A DNA stretch of 64,000 nucleotides from Paraburkholderia atlantica. GTDB taxonomy: Bacteria; Pseudomonadota; Gammaproteobacteria; Burkholderiales; Burkholderiaceae. The notes beneath the pieces were generated by a model. It was given only the letters and a program-made list of their open reading frames with translations. It was not told the origin of the DNA and did no database searches. Position numbers and translations under genes: made by a program. The DNA is taken from contig NZ_WHNQ01000019.1 in NCBI RefSeq assembly GCF_009362785.1, positions 96,429 to 160,428 on the forward strand. Direction: 5' to 3'. Shown here piece by piece: positions 17,862 through 26,450 of this stretch (positions are counted from its first letter, which is position 1; every line of letters starts with the position of its first letter).

Positions 17862-19505
17862 ATGATCATGATCGTGCTTCATCTCGCGGGTGGCGTCGCG
17901 CTGCTGACGTGGGGCCTTCATATGGTCGAGTCCGGCCTGATGCGCGCGTTCGGCGCCTCGCTCAAGCGCTTCATGGCCAAGAGTCTCGGCAACCGGTTGA
18001 ACGCGTTCTGCGCCGGGCTCGCAATCACCGGCGCGCTGCAAAGCAGCACGGCGACCGGCATGATCGCGTCGTCGTTCGCGGCACGCGGCTTGATGCGGCC
18101 TGTTACCGGCCTCGCCATCATGCTGGGGGCCAACGTCGGCTCGACGCTGATCGTGCAGGCGTTCTCGCTCGATCTGAGCTGGATCTCGCCGGTGTGTCTG
18201 CTGGTTGGCATGACGCTCTTCGAGAGGGGCAAAGGCTCGCGCAATCGTGATATCGGCCGCGCGTCGATCGGGCTCGGCCTGATGTTGCTTGCGCTCACGC
18301 TCCTCGTCTCGACCGTGCAGCCCGCCGAGACCGCCCCTGCCCTGCGCACGGTGCTCGGCGCGCTGGCAGGCGAGCCGGTGCTGAACGCGGCGCTCGCGTG
18401 CGTGCTCACGTGGGCCGCGCATTCGAGTATTCCGGTCGTACTGTTCGTGATGTCGCTCGCCAACCTGCATACCGTGCCGATGGACACGGCGATCGCGATG
18501 GTGCTCGGCGCGAACATCGGCAGCGCGCTCAACCCGTATTTCGAGGCCGCGAAGGGCGCTGACCGCAGCCGCAGGCGTCTGCCGGCCGGCAACCTCGTGC
18601 TGCGAGGCGGTGTGTGCCTGCTGATGCTCGCCGCGTGCTCGCCGCTCGCAACGTTGCTGCAGCAGGTCTACGGTAGCCCCGCCCGTGCGATCGCCGACTT
18701 CCACACGGGCGTGAACGTGGCGATCGCCGTGGCTTTCATGGGGCTGCTCGCGCCTGTCGCGCACCTTCTCGAACGGCTGCTGCCGGCGCCGGGCGCCGCT
18801 GAAAACGGCGACGCGCCGCGCTACCTCGACGAAGCTGCGCTGCGGGTGCCCTCGCAGGCGCTCGCATGCGCGACCCGCGAATTGATCCGGATGGGCGATA
18901 TCGTCGAAGCGATGCTGTGTGCGAGCGTGCCGGTGCTGATCGCGAATGACCGGCGCGCGGTGCACGAGATCGCGGCCCGCGACGATGCGGTGGATATGCT
19001 GCACGATGCGATCAAAAGCTACGTGACCGAGGTCACGCGCGAGTCGCTCGACGACGAAGACCGGCGCTGGGCCAATGCGATCATGACCTCCGTGATCAAC
19101 CTCGAACATATCGGCGATATCGTCGACAAGAATCTGATGGAGCTCGCGCAGAAAAAGATCAAGGCACAGGTGAGCTTTTCGGCTGAAGGCGCCGAGGACT
19201 TGCGCGCGCTGCACCAGTTGGTGATCGACAGTTTTCACCGGGCTCAGGCGCTGCTCGTGTCGGGAAGAACGCAGACCGCCGAGCAACTGCTCGAGGACAA
19301 ACAGGCGCTGCGGCGCCTTGAACGCGCCGCGCGGGACGCTCATCTCGACCGCCTGCGCGAGGGCAAGCCCGACAGCATCGCGTCGAGCTCATTGCATCTC
19401 GACGTGCTGCGCGATCTGGTGCGGATTCAGTCGCACATTTGCGCGCTCGCTTATCCGCTGCTCGAGCGCGAGGCAGCTAACGATGGCGATGCGCAGGTCG
19501 CGTGA
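17862..19505 (+). CDS. Na/Pi cotransporter family protein with PhoU-like tail
   Basis: This 547-residue membrane protein has the internally repeated PNaS fold: first repeat with ALQSSTATGMI near residue 60 and second with WAAHSSIPVVLFVMS near 185. About eight membrane helices are followed from residue 340 by a cytosolic helical PhoU-like domain containing VINLEHIGDIVDKNLMELA. These proteins move phosphate with sodium; in a C-P-cleaving cluster the likely job is handling the phosphate released by PhnA, by export or homeostasis (inference). The start ATG at 17862 follows GGGAGG. It lies 160 bp after phnV, beyond a hairpin, so may be only partly co-transcribed. Confidence 0.9.
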   Translation: MIMIVLHLAGGVALLTWGLHMVESGLMRAFGASLKRFMAKSLGNRLNAFCAGLAITGALQSSTATGMIASSFAARGLMRPVTGLAIMLGANVGSTLIVQAFSLDLSWISPVCLLVGMTLFERGKGSRNRDIGRASIGLGLMLLALTLLVSTVQPAETAPALRTVLGALAGEPVLNAALACVLTWAAHSSIPVVLFVMSLANLHTVPMDTAIAMVLGANIGSALNPYFEAAKGADRSRRRLPAGNLVLRGGVCLLMLAACSPLATLLQQVYGSPARAIADFHTGVNVAIAVAFMGLLAPVAHLLERLLPAPGAAENGDAPRYLDEAALRVPSQALACATRELIRMGDIVEAMLCASVPVLIANDRRAVHEIAARDDAVDMLHDAIKSYVTEVTRESLDDEDRRWANAIMTSVINLEHIGDIVDKNLMELAQKKIKAQVSFSAEGAEDLRALHQLVIDSFHRAQALLVSGRTQTAEQLLEDKQALRRLERAARDAHLDRLREGKPDSIASSSLHLDVLRDLVRIQSHICALAYPLLEREAANDGDAQVA

Positions 19506-19535
19506 GGCGAAGCACGGCGTTTGCGCTACCAAACT

Positions 19536-20453
19536 TCATTGAGCGACGACGACATTCGCCGCGTCGCGAGCATACTGCGTCGGCGGGAGTCCGACATGAC
19601 GCGTGAACGCGACGCTGAATGCGCTCGCCGAGCTGTAGCCGACACGTTCCGCGACCGCCGCGATGCTGACTTCGTTCTGGCGCAGCAGGTTCTTGGCGAT
19701 AGCCATGCGCCACGACAACAAATACTCCATCGGTGCGACGCCAACCGCGCGGCTGAATCGATCGAAGAATGAGGACCGTGAAAGCGCGGCGGCTTTTGCG
19801 AGTTGTGCGATCGTCCAGGGCTGGTGCGGGCTTTCGTGCATATGACGGATGGCGAGCGCGAGACGGGGATCGGCAAGGCCACGGACCAGTCCGGGCGATG
19901 CCCCGGTTCCCGTGGCTCGCAACGCTTCGATGAAGAGCACCTCGAGCAGTCGCGCCAGCACGACCTCGCGCGCCGGCCGCTGCGCGCGCGACTCTTCCCT
20001 CACGAGCTTGACGAGTGTCGCAAGCCTGCGTTCACCGCGCACGTGCACGAGCTTGGGCAACAGCGACACAAGCAAGGCCGCATCCGGCGACCCGAACGCG
20101 CACAGGCCAGCAAGCCATTGCGCTTGTGGCGCGAGCGCTGCATCGCCGAAACGAAAACTGCCGTCGGGCAGCGCCGTGGGCGCGTTATTGGAGACGTCGT
20201 CATCGTCGGGCGGATCGATGCTCGTCATCGTGAAACTGAAAACTTCGGGCACGAGCACGAAATCATCGGCCTGAAGAATCAGCGGCTCGCAACCATTGAC
20301 GGATAGTCGCAGCGATCCTTCGAGCACCACGCAATAGAACGGCTGGCCCACTTCCGTGCGGCTCGCGCGCCAGCGCCCGGCGCCGCTGAGCACTTTCGAA
20401 AACGTGGGAGTCGGCTTGAGCAGTGTGACGATTTCGGCGAGCGGGTCGATCAT
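19536..20453 (-). CDS. AraC-family transcriptional regulator (cupin N-terminus)
   Basis: This is a 305-residue regulator. The N-terminal 180 residues form a cupin-like effector domain of the AraC_binding_6 type, with GQPFYCVVLEGSLRLSVNG near residue 40. The C-terminal AraC/XylS DNA-binding domain has both helix-turn-helices: WTIAQLAKAAALSRSSFFDR near 220 and VAERVGYSSASAFSVAF near 270. It is divergent from the SDR gene at 20553, 99 bp away, which is its likeliest target. Ligand unknown. Confidence 0.92.
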   Translation of the reverse strand: MIDPLAEIVTLLKPTPTFSKVLSGAGRWRASRTEVGQPFYCVVLEGSLRLSVNGCEPLILQADDFVLVPEVFSFTMTSIDPPDDDDVSNNAPTALPDGSFRFGDAALAPQAQWLAGLCAFGSPDAALLVSLLPKLVHVRGERRLATLVKLVREESRAQRPAREVVLARLLEVLFIEALRATGTGASPGLVRGLADPRLALAIRHMHESPHQPWTIAQLAKAAALSRSSFFDRFSRAVGVAPMEYLLSWRMAIAKNLLRQNEVSIAAVAERVGYSSASAFSVAFTRHVGLPPTQYARDAANVVVAQ

Positions 20454-20552
20454 GATCGGACGATTTCGAATGAAACCTGGACGCTCGATTGTAGCGAGTC
20501 CTGGCGGTCAGGACTTATTGTGTCGGGACTGTCATCAACCACAGGATTCGAC

Positions 20553-21302
20553 ATGAAGACCGTCTTGATTACCGGTTGCTCGTCCGGCTTTGGCCTCGAA
20601 ATCGCGCGTTATTTTCTGGATCGCGACTGGCGCGTGATCGCGACGATGCGCACGCCACGCGAAGACGTGTTGCCGCGCTCCGATCGTCTTTCGATTCTCG
20701 CCCTCGATGTGAAGGACCCGCAAAGCATTCGCGCGGTCATCGATGCAGCAGGCCGGATCGACGTGCTCGTCAACAATGCGGGTATCGGCTTTCTGAACGC
20801 GCTCGAAGGAACGCCGATGGACACCGTGCGAGATATCTTCGAGACCAATACGCTCGGCACCATCGCGATGGCGCAGGCCGTGTTGCCGCAGTTCCGCGAG
20901 CGCCGCGAAGGCGTGATCATCAATGTGACGTCGACCGTCACGTGCAGACCGCTGCATCTGCTGTCGGTCTACACCGCGAGCAAGTCCGCGGTCAACGCGT
21001 TCAGCGAATCGCTCGCGCTCGAACTGGAGCAGTTCAATGTGCGCGTGCGTGTCGTGCTGCCGGGGCGCGCGCCTTCCACCCGCTTCGGCGAAAACGCGCG
21101 GGCTCGCATGAAAGACGGATTTCCCGAGCCGTACGACCCGCTCGCGCAGCAGATTTTCGCGAAGTGGGAAAAAGAAACGGCCGTCACGCATGCATCGGAT
21201 GTCGCCGAAGCGGTTTGGCTCGCTGCGACCGATTCATCGAGCCCGTTCAACATCCCCGCCGGCGAGGACGCTGTCGAGTGGTACCACGCGCGCGCCAGAT
21301 AG
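20553..21302 (+). CDS. Short-chain dehydrogenase/reductase
   Basis: This 249-residue classical SDR has the cofactor motif TGCSSGFG at residues 7-14, NNAG near 78, and the catalytic pair YTASK near residue 145. Classical SDRs oxidise alcohols or reduce carbonyls with NAD(P)H; an Arg-rich stretch after the second strand (ATMRTPRED) would favour NADPH (inference). The start at 20553 places the Rossmann motif at the normal position; the upstream in-frame start at 20520 adds 11 unrelated residues. It is divergent from the AraC gene, so probably AraC-controlled. Substrate unknown. Confidence 0.9.
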   Translation: MKTVLITGCSSGFGLEIARYFLDRDWRVIATMRTPREDVLPRSDRLSILALDVKDPQSIRAVIDAAGRIDVLVNNAGIGFLNALEGTPMDTVRDIFETNTLGTIAMAQAVLPQFRERREGVIINVTSTVTCRPLHLLSVYTASKSAVNAFSESLALELEQFNVRVRVVLPGRAPSTRFGENARARMKDGFPEPYDPLAQQIFAKWEKETAVTHASDVAEAVWLAATDSSSPFNIPAGEDAVEWYHARAR

Positions 21303-21329
21303 CCCGCCGGGCAAACATCGTCGCGGTCT

Positions 21330-21656
21330 TCACCTCGCGGCATTTAGCAGACCCATCAGTTCATCCGGCGAGATGCTGTCGTTGTCGATCGCATCGACAA
21401 CGACCTTCTGGTCCGGATTGGACTGCTGATCGCCAGTGACGGCGTGGATGCGAAACGGCACGGCGAGGATCATGACCTCCGTGCTGGGCGCAGCTTGCAA
21501 ACTCATGGCCGTAACCTGCGCACCGAGTTGCTTTGCCATTGACTCGATCGACTCAGGGCTATGCGCGTTGACAACACCAATAACCATGCCACTGCCGGCG
21601 AGCTCGCGGCCAAGCGCCGCTGCGAGTTTTCCGGGGTCGATAGTTGAATACGTCAT
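21330..21656 (-). pseudogene. Truncated NADP-dinucleotide-binding (F420-reductase-like) protein
   Basis: This 108-residue frame begins like predicted NAD(P)-binding oxidoreductases of the NADPH:F420 reductase-like family, which are about 210 residues long. Recognisable blocks are GKLAAALGRELA, the middle MSLQAAPSTEVMILAVPFR and VVVDAIDND. The protein stops after SPDELMGLLNAAR, where the family continues for another 100 residues with the C-terminal half. The first glycines of the Rossmann loop are also altered (DPGK instead of GxGK). It is probably a decayed 5' gene fragment between two intact SDR genes. Confidence 0.65.
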
Positions 21657-21699
21657 GGTGCATTCCTTCCGATGCCGGACTCAAATCCGCGCGTGACCC

Positions 21700-22440
21700 T
21701 CAAACCTGGCCTATGCCACCGTCGTTCATCAAATCCGCCCCCGTCATATAGGAACTCTGTTCGGAGGCGAGAAAGAGCGCCGCGTTGGCCATCTCGTCGG
21801 CCCGGGCGAGTCGGCCGATCGGGACCATGCTCTTGTACATGCTCACCAGATCCTCGCGTGTCGCCGACTGGGAGTCGAGTATTGGGGTGTCGGTGACACC
21901 GGGGCTAAGCATGTTGACGCGAATGCCGCGATCCTTGAATTCGGCGGCCCAGGTGCGGGCATAGGAACGCAACGCGGCCTTGGTCGCCGCGTAGGCGGTG
22001 TGCCCTGGGATGCCCATCACGTGCATCGCCGAAGACACCAGGATGATCGACCCGCCACCCGTCATCATCGGCAGCAGCTTCTGGACCAGAAATACCGGGC
22101 CGCGCGCCATCAGGTTGAATGCCTTGTCGAAATGCTCGGGCGTGATGGTGTCGATCGAAGCCTGCTCGGTAAAGCCCGCGTTCGACACGATGATGTCGAC
22201 GACACCTTTTTCGTCCCTGACTGCGGCAGCGACATGATCGAGGTCATCGAGATTCGCGGCGTCCGCCTTAATAGCGGTAACGTTGCGTCCGATCAGTTTG
22301 ACGGCCTCGTCGAGCGAGCCTTGGCGACGGCCGAAGATAAAGACGTGGGCGCCTTCAGCGACGAATCGCTGGGCGATCGCCAAGCCGATACCCGTCGTTC
22401 CGCCGCTAATGACAGCGGTCTTGCCTGCGAGAGCATTCAT
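21700..22440 (-). CDS. Short-chain dehydrogenase/reductase
   Basis: This 246-residue classical SDR has SGGTTGIG at residues 11-18, NAG near 90 and the catalytic YAATK near 155. The C-terminus (SSYMTGADLMNDGGIGQV) is typical for the family. Start 22440 is chosen because GACGGAAG precedes it and the FAD/NAD motif is then at the usual depth; the frame is open for 29 more codons upstream. It faces a LysR gene across a 121-bp spacer containing a perfect palindrome, so it is probably the LysR target. A scrambled copy of its 5' end lies near 26.3 kb. Confidence 0.92.
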   Translation of the reverse strand: MNALAGKTAVISGGTTGIGLAIAQRFVAEGAHVFIFGRRQGSLDEAVKLIGRNVTAIKADAANLDDLDHVAAAVRDEKGVVDIIVSNAGFTEQASIDTITPEHFDKAFNLMARGPVFLVQKLLPMMTGGGSIILVSSAMHVMGIPGHTAYAATKAALRSYARTWAAEFKDRGIRVNMLSPGVTDTPILDSQSATREDLVSMYKSMVPIGRLARADEMANAALFLASEQSSYMTGADLMNDGGIGQV

Positions 22441-22495
22441 TGAAACTTCCGTCGGTTGTTGAATGGAAGTCACATCGTAATTGCGGCCCCCACGA

Positions 22496-22518
22496 ATGAT
22501 AATCGGCGGATTTATCAT
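22496..22518. promoter_or_regulatory. Palindromic LysR-type operator between SDR and lysR
   Basis: ATGATAA at 22496-22502 and TTATCAT at 22512-22518 form a perfect 7-bp inverted repeat with a 9-bp spacer. It lies midway in the divergent spacer, the usual place of a LysR recognition site (T-N11-A type). Confidence 0.65.
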
Positions 22519-22561
22519 AAGATCCATTCACCGAGAGAATAGGTCCCACGAGAGAAATGCA

Positions 22562-23452
22562 ATGGATCGGTTTCACGAATTGAATGCCTTCTTCGCGGTT
22601 GTCGAAGCGGGCGGCTTTTCCGCCGCGGCGCGCAGAACCGGCGAGTCACAGTCCGCCATCAGCAAGTCGATCGGCGCGCTGGAAAAGCGCCTCGGCGTAC
22701 TGCTGTTCAACCGAAGCACACGCCGCGTGACTTTGACGGATCAGGGGCAGAGATACTACGAGCGGACCAAGCCGTTGCTGGACGAGATCGAGGTGGCCGA
22801 CAGCGAACTGACCAGCAGTACGCTGGATGTCTCGGGCCTCGTGCGGATCGCCTCCGCTTCTACGTTCGGCCGCCTGCACGTTCTTCCGCTGATTCCCGAA
22901 CTGCTGTCGCGCCATCCCGGTCTTCGGGTCGATCTTGTGTTGTCGGATTTCGTGCGCGATATGGTGGAGGATCGAATCGATCTCGCGATTCGAGTGGGCT
23001 CCATCAACGATCCGGATTCGGTCGTGAAGCGAATTGCCAGCACTCCGCTGGTCTGCGTCGGATCGCGTCGCTATTTCGAGCAATACGGTGTACCGAAGGA
23101 ACCTGCGGAACTCGCCAATCACAATTGCCTGCTCTACGGTGGTCTGCTGGAGTCGGCGAACTGGCCGTTTCATGGGCCAAGTGGCCGGTTCAGCGTACCG
23201 GTGCGAGGCAACCTGTCGTCGAATAGCGTCGAGACGATCCGCTCGGCCGTGCTCGCGGGCGTGGGAATCGGCCTCTTCGCGAAGCTCTCGCTTGCCGACG
23301 AACTCAAGCATCCGGACATCGTGACCGTGCTGGACGATTTCATTCGGGACGCCCGTGATGTGAGCGTCATCTGGCCGCGGCGGCGTTTCGTGCCTGCGCG
23401 CGTGCGCCGGGTCACTGACTTTTTTGCGGCCGCGCTGCCGCAGCGCTTGTAG
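22562..23452 (+). CDS. LysR-family transcriptional regulator
   Basis: This 296-residue LysR-type regulator has the N-terminal winged HTH at residues 1-60, with FFAVVEAGGFSAAARR and SQSAISKSIGALEKRLG, and the LLFNRSTRRVTLT wing. The C-terminal periplasmic-binding-like effector domain starts near residue 90 with VRIASASTFGRLHVLP. ATG 22562 is chosen to put the HTH at the N-terminus. It is divergent from the SDR gene and belongs to the large CrgA-like subgroup that often regulates neighbouring reductases. Effector unknown. Confidence 0.93.
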   Translation: MDRFHELNAFFAVVEAGGFSAAARRTGESQSAISKSIGALEKRLGVLLFNRSTRRVTLTDQGQRYYERTKPLLDEIEVADSELTSSTLDVSGLVRIASASTFGRLHVLPLIPELLSRHPGLRVDLVLSDFVRDMVEDRIDLAIRVGSINDPDSVVKRIASTPLVCVGSRRYFEQYGVPKEPAELANHNCLLYGGLLESANWPFHGPSGRFSVPVRGNLSSNSVETIRSAVLAGVGIGLFAKLSLADELKHPDIVTVLDDFIRDARDVSVIWPRRRFVPARVRRVTDFFAAALPQRL

Positions 23453-23485
23453 GAACGCTCCGGAGCGCACTTCAAACGCTATACG

Positions 23486-24376
23486 TCACGCAATGTTCGC
23501 TAGCGGCGCGCGGCGCGTGCCTGCGTCGCTCGACATCGACTCGCGCACGTGCCGCGCGAATTCCCGTGCCGCTGGCTGAACCGTCGCGGGCAAGCGCAGA
23601 CAAATCGCGAACGGAGGCAGTGCTGGCAAGCCGCTTACGCGAGGTGCGAGCGTCTCAAGATCGGCCGGCACCGTGGAGGCGAGCCAGCTCGTGACCGCGA
23701 GGCCCGCGCGCACCGTGGCGGCGGTCGCCTCGATGTTTCCGCTCTCGAACACCGTGCGCCACGCAATGCCCTCGTCCGCGAGCGCGCCGAGCACCACCGG
23801 ACGGAAAGCGCAACGCTCGTCTACCATCGACAGCGGCAACGGCCGCTTCTGCCACGCCTCACTGCCGCGCCCCTTGACCCACACCAAAGGCTCGATGCAG
23901 ACCACTTCGCCTTCGGCTTCACTGGCGACATATTCGACCAAAGAAACGTCCAAGCGACCACTCTTCACCGCTTCGCTCAGTTCCGACGACGCCGCGCACG
24001 TCAACGTAATTTCGACGTGCGGATGCGCGTCGGCGAATGCCTTCATCGCGGGCGCAAGCCGCGTCACGAGATCGTAAGGCACGCCCACCCGCAAGGCGCC
24101 GCGCAACGGCTGGGCGGTCATGTCGGCCCAGATTTCATCGTTCAACCGAAGCAGCTTGCGCGCCTTCACGAGAAACTGCTCGCCCTGGCGCGACAGTTCC
24201 AGCCGGCGCGTCTTGCGAACGAACAGCAGGCAATCCAGCACTTCTTCGAGGCGCTTCACCTGCTGGCTCACCGCGCCTTGCGTCATGTGCAGCAGATTCG
24301 CAGCGACCGTCATGCTGCCGCTATCGGCGACGGCAACGAAGGTGCGGATCAGATCGAGGTCGAGGTTTCGGCTCAT
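23486..24376 (-). CDS. LysR-family transcriptional regulator
   Basis: This 296-residue LysR-type protein has an HTH at residues 5-62 (MTVAANLLHMTQGAVSQQVKRLEE), followed by CLLFVRKTRRLELSRQG. The effector domain from about residue 90 has the usual LRVGVPYDLVTRLAPAM start. It is divergent from a LysE-type exporter gene 101 bp away; LysR/LysE pairs usually regulate amino-acid export in response to the substrate. It converges on the other LysR gene (33-bp gap). Confidence 0.92.
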   Translation of the reverse strand: MSRNLDLDLIRTFVAVADSGSMTVAANLLHMTQGAVSQQVKRLEEVLDCLLFVRKTRRLELSRQGEQFLVKARKLLRLNDEIWADMTAQPLRGALRVGVPYDLVTRLAPAMKAFADAHPHVEITLTCAASSELSEAVKSGRLDVSLVEYVASEAEGEVVCIEPLVWVKGRGSEAWQKRPLPLSMVDERCAFRPVVLGALADEGIAWRTVFESGNIEATAATVRAGLAVTSWLASTVPADLETLAPRVSGLPALPPFAICLRLPATVQPAAREFARHVRESMSSDAGTRRAPLANIA

Positions 24377-24477
24377 CTATGCATTATGTCTCGTAATGTG
24401 CCGCATCAATATTATTAGCTTTTACGATGCTTTGACGATCCGTACAGTGCAAATTCTTTCACTTCGAATCTGCACCG

Positions 24478-25068
24478 ATGACCTCGATACTGCCGCTTCT
24501 GCTCTTCGTCGCCGTCGCAACCGCGACGCCCGGTGGCGCGACCACGCTCGCCACCGCCTCGGGCGCACGCTTCGGCTTCGTACGCTCGATACCGCTGATG
24601 CTCGGCATCGCTCTGGGCCTCGCGTTGCTCGCTGCGCTCGCCGCGCTCGGCCTGGGCGGTCTGCTTCTCGCGCTGCCGTCGCTGCAAACGGCAGTGAAAG
24701 CGCTCGGCTCCGCGTATCTGCTATGGCTCGCGTGGCGCATTGCGCGCAGCGGGCCGCCAAACGCGGGCAACAGCCCCGCGCATCCGGTTACGCTCGTCAA
24801 CGGTTTCCTGCTGCTCTGGCTCAATCCGAAAGGCTGGGCGATGACGGTTGGCGCGGCGGCGTCGTTCGCGCTGCTCGCAAACAACCCGAACCGCCTCGCG
24901 ATGCTGCTCGGTGCAGCGTTCGGGGTGGCAGCGTGCGCTTCGCTCGCGTTGTGGTGCGCGCTCGGCGTGCTACTCGGGCGGCTCTTTCGGACCCCGAGCC
25001 ACTGGCGCGTTCTCAATCTCGCGATGGGCGTGCTGCTCGCCGCATCCGTCATTCCGACCTGGAGATAA
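24478..25068 (+). CDS. LysE-family amino-acid exporter
   Basis: This is a 196-residue membrane protein with six hydrophobic helices. The family motif appears as ATATPGGATTLATASGARFG at residues 12-31, and LNPKGWAMTVGAAASF around residue 114 is the conserved fourth-helix region. LysE/RhtB proteins export basic or neutral amino acids. It is divergent from a LysR gene, the common control pair for such exporters. The ATG lies directly at the start of the first helix. Confidence 0.9.
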   Translation: MTSILPLLLFVAVATATPGGATTLATASGARFGFVRSIPLMLGIALGLALLAALAALGLGGLLLALPSLQTAVKALGSAYLLWLAWRIARSGPPNAGNSPAHPVTLVNGFLLLWLNPKGWAMTVGAAASFALLANNPNRLAMLLGAAFGVAACASLALWCALGVLLGRLFRTPSHWRVLNLAMGVLLAASVIPTWR

Positions 25069-25133
25069 GCTCGAAGCCGCGTTCGTCGATGTGTCGAATC
25101 ACTGGTCACTGCCCCCTTGCCGACGAGACCGAT

Positions 25134-26234
25134 TCAAACGAACACCTTTCGCAGCCGACTCGGCTGAGAGCGAAGGTACTGGTTCGGCGCCCTGACTTGA
25201 GTCCCAAAGTGAGCGGCAGCGTGCCAGGGCCAGCGAGGGTTAAAGAGCACGGCCCGAGCAAGCGCGATCAGATCGGCGTCTCCGGTGCTGAGAATGGATT
25301 CGGCTTGTTCGAAGTCTGTGATCAGGCCGACGGCGACGACAGGGAGCGTCGTCGCCTGCTTCACTGCCCGCGCGAAGGGAACCTGGTAGCCAGGCCCGAT
25401 CGGAATGTGCGCGGCTGGGTTCGAACCGCCACTTGAGACATTGATTGCGGCACAGCCTCTCTCCTCCAACGCGTGGACAAAAGCAATCGCGTCCTGCACG
25501 GACCACCCGCCGTCCACCCAGTCGGTAGCGGATACCCGCATCGTCACGGGGCGATCATGCGAAAACGCTTCTCGCACGGCTTCGAAAACTTCAAGTGGAA
25601 AACGCATCCGGTTTTCCAATGAACCGCCGTATTCGTCGTCCCTGTGATTTGACAGAGGCGAGAGGAATTGATGGAGCAGATAGCCGTGTCCACCAAGGAC
25701 CTGAATGAAATTCAACCCCAACCGGGAGGCGCGCTGCGCTGCGGCCGAGAACGCGTCGCGAATGGCGGCCAGGCCATCGCGGTCCAAGGCGGCGGGTGGT
25801 GTCTCACCGGCGGCAAAAGCGACGGAGGATGGGCCGTAGGTGTGCCAACCATTCGCGTGATCATAGGGAATCTGTGCGCCGCCGTCCCACAGTTTCTGCC
25901 GAGACCCTTTTCGGCCAGCATGGTTGAGCTGAATTCCAATCGGCGTGTCAGACCACCGCCGAACGCCTTGAAGCACTCGTGCCATAGAGGCTTCGCAGTC
26001 GTCAGAATAGAGCCCGACGTCGCCATAGCTGGTGCGTCCGTCGGGGGTGACCGCCGTCCCCTCGATCGTGAGTGCCGCCGCACCTGAAAGCGCCAGTTGG
26101 CCGAGGTGAATCAGGTGCCAATCGTTCATCCGGCCGTCTTCGGCGGAGTACTGGGCCATCGGGGCGATCACGATCCGGTTGGCTAATTTCAGGTTGCCGA
26201 CTCGGATCGGCATGAATAGCGTTGGCTGACTCAT
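25134..26234 (-). CDS. NADH:flavin oxidoreductase, Old Yellow Enzyme family (YqjM-like)
   Basis: This 366-residue FMN barrel of the thermophilic-like (YqjM) OYE class has N-terminal IVIAPMAQYSA near residue 25, QLNHAGRKG near 100 and the active-site histidine region in GGHGYLLHQFLSPLSNHR near 175. The SLENRMRFPLEV segment follows, and the C-terminal phosphate loop includes VGLITDFEQAE. These enzymes reduce activated C=C bonds with NAD(P)H. Start 26234 follows AAGGAGTC at ideal spacing. YqjM-type enzymes usually have a cysteine after the PM motif; here it is APMAQY, so redox tuning may differ. Confidence 0.92.
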   Translation of the reverse strand: MSQPTLFMPIRVGNLKLANRIVIAPMAQYSAEDGRMNDWHLIHLGQLALSGAAALTIEGTAVTPDGRTSYGDVGLYSDDCEASMARVLQGVRRWSDTPIGIQLNHAGRKGSRQKLWDGGAQIPYDHANGWHTYGPSSVAFAAGETPPAALDRDGLAAIRDAFSAAAQRASRLGLNFIQVLGGHGYLLHQFLSPLSNHRDDEYGGSLENRMRFPLEVFEAVREAFSHDRPVTMRVSATDWVDGGWSVQDAIAFVHALEERGCAAINVSSGGSNPAAHIPIGPGYQVPFARAVKQATTLPVVAVGLITDFEQAESILSTGDADLIALARAVLFNPRWPWHAAAHFGTQVRAPNQYLRSQPSRLRKVFV

Positions 26235-26267
26235 ATCGACTCCTTGACTCAACGCCACCACAAACCA

Positions 26268-26450
26268 GGCTGACTCCGCGAATCTCGATGACCTCGACTA
26301 ATGACGGCGATTTTCCCTGCGAGAGTGGACATGAAGATCTTCTGTCTGGTGATGGATGACAGCTAGATCGTAGTTGCAAGATAGGGGAGTGATAATTCGC
26401 AGATTCTTCATAAGGCCAATTCCTGACGAGAATAGATGGGAGCCCCGGGA
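26268..26450 (-). pseudogene. Scrambled remnant of an SDR 5' end with its LysR-facing promoter
   Basis: On the minus strand a start at 26331 reads MSTLAGKIAVIS, paralogous to MNALAGKTAVIS of the SDR gene at 21.7-22.4 kb, and the upstream bases up to about 26450 align with the spacer between that SDR and its lysR. After 12 codons homology breaks. A 21-base block at 26277-26297 is the exact reverse complement of 22238-22258, an internal segment of the SDR, so the interior is inverted and most of the gene is gone. No lysR is left. Confidence 0.65.
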
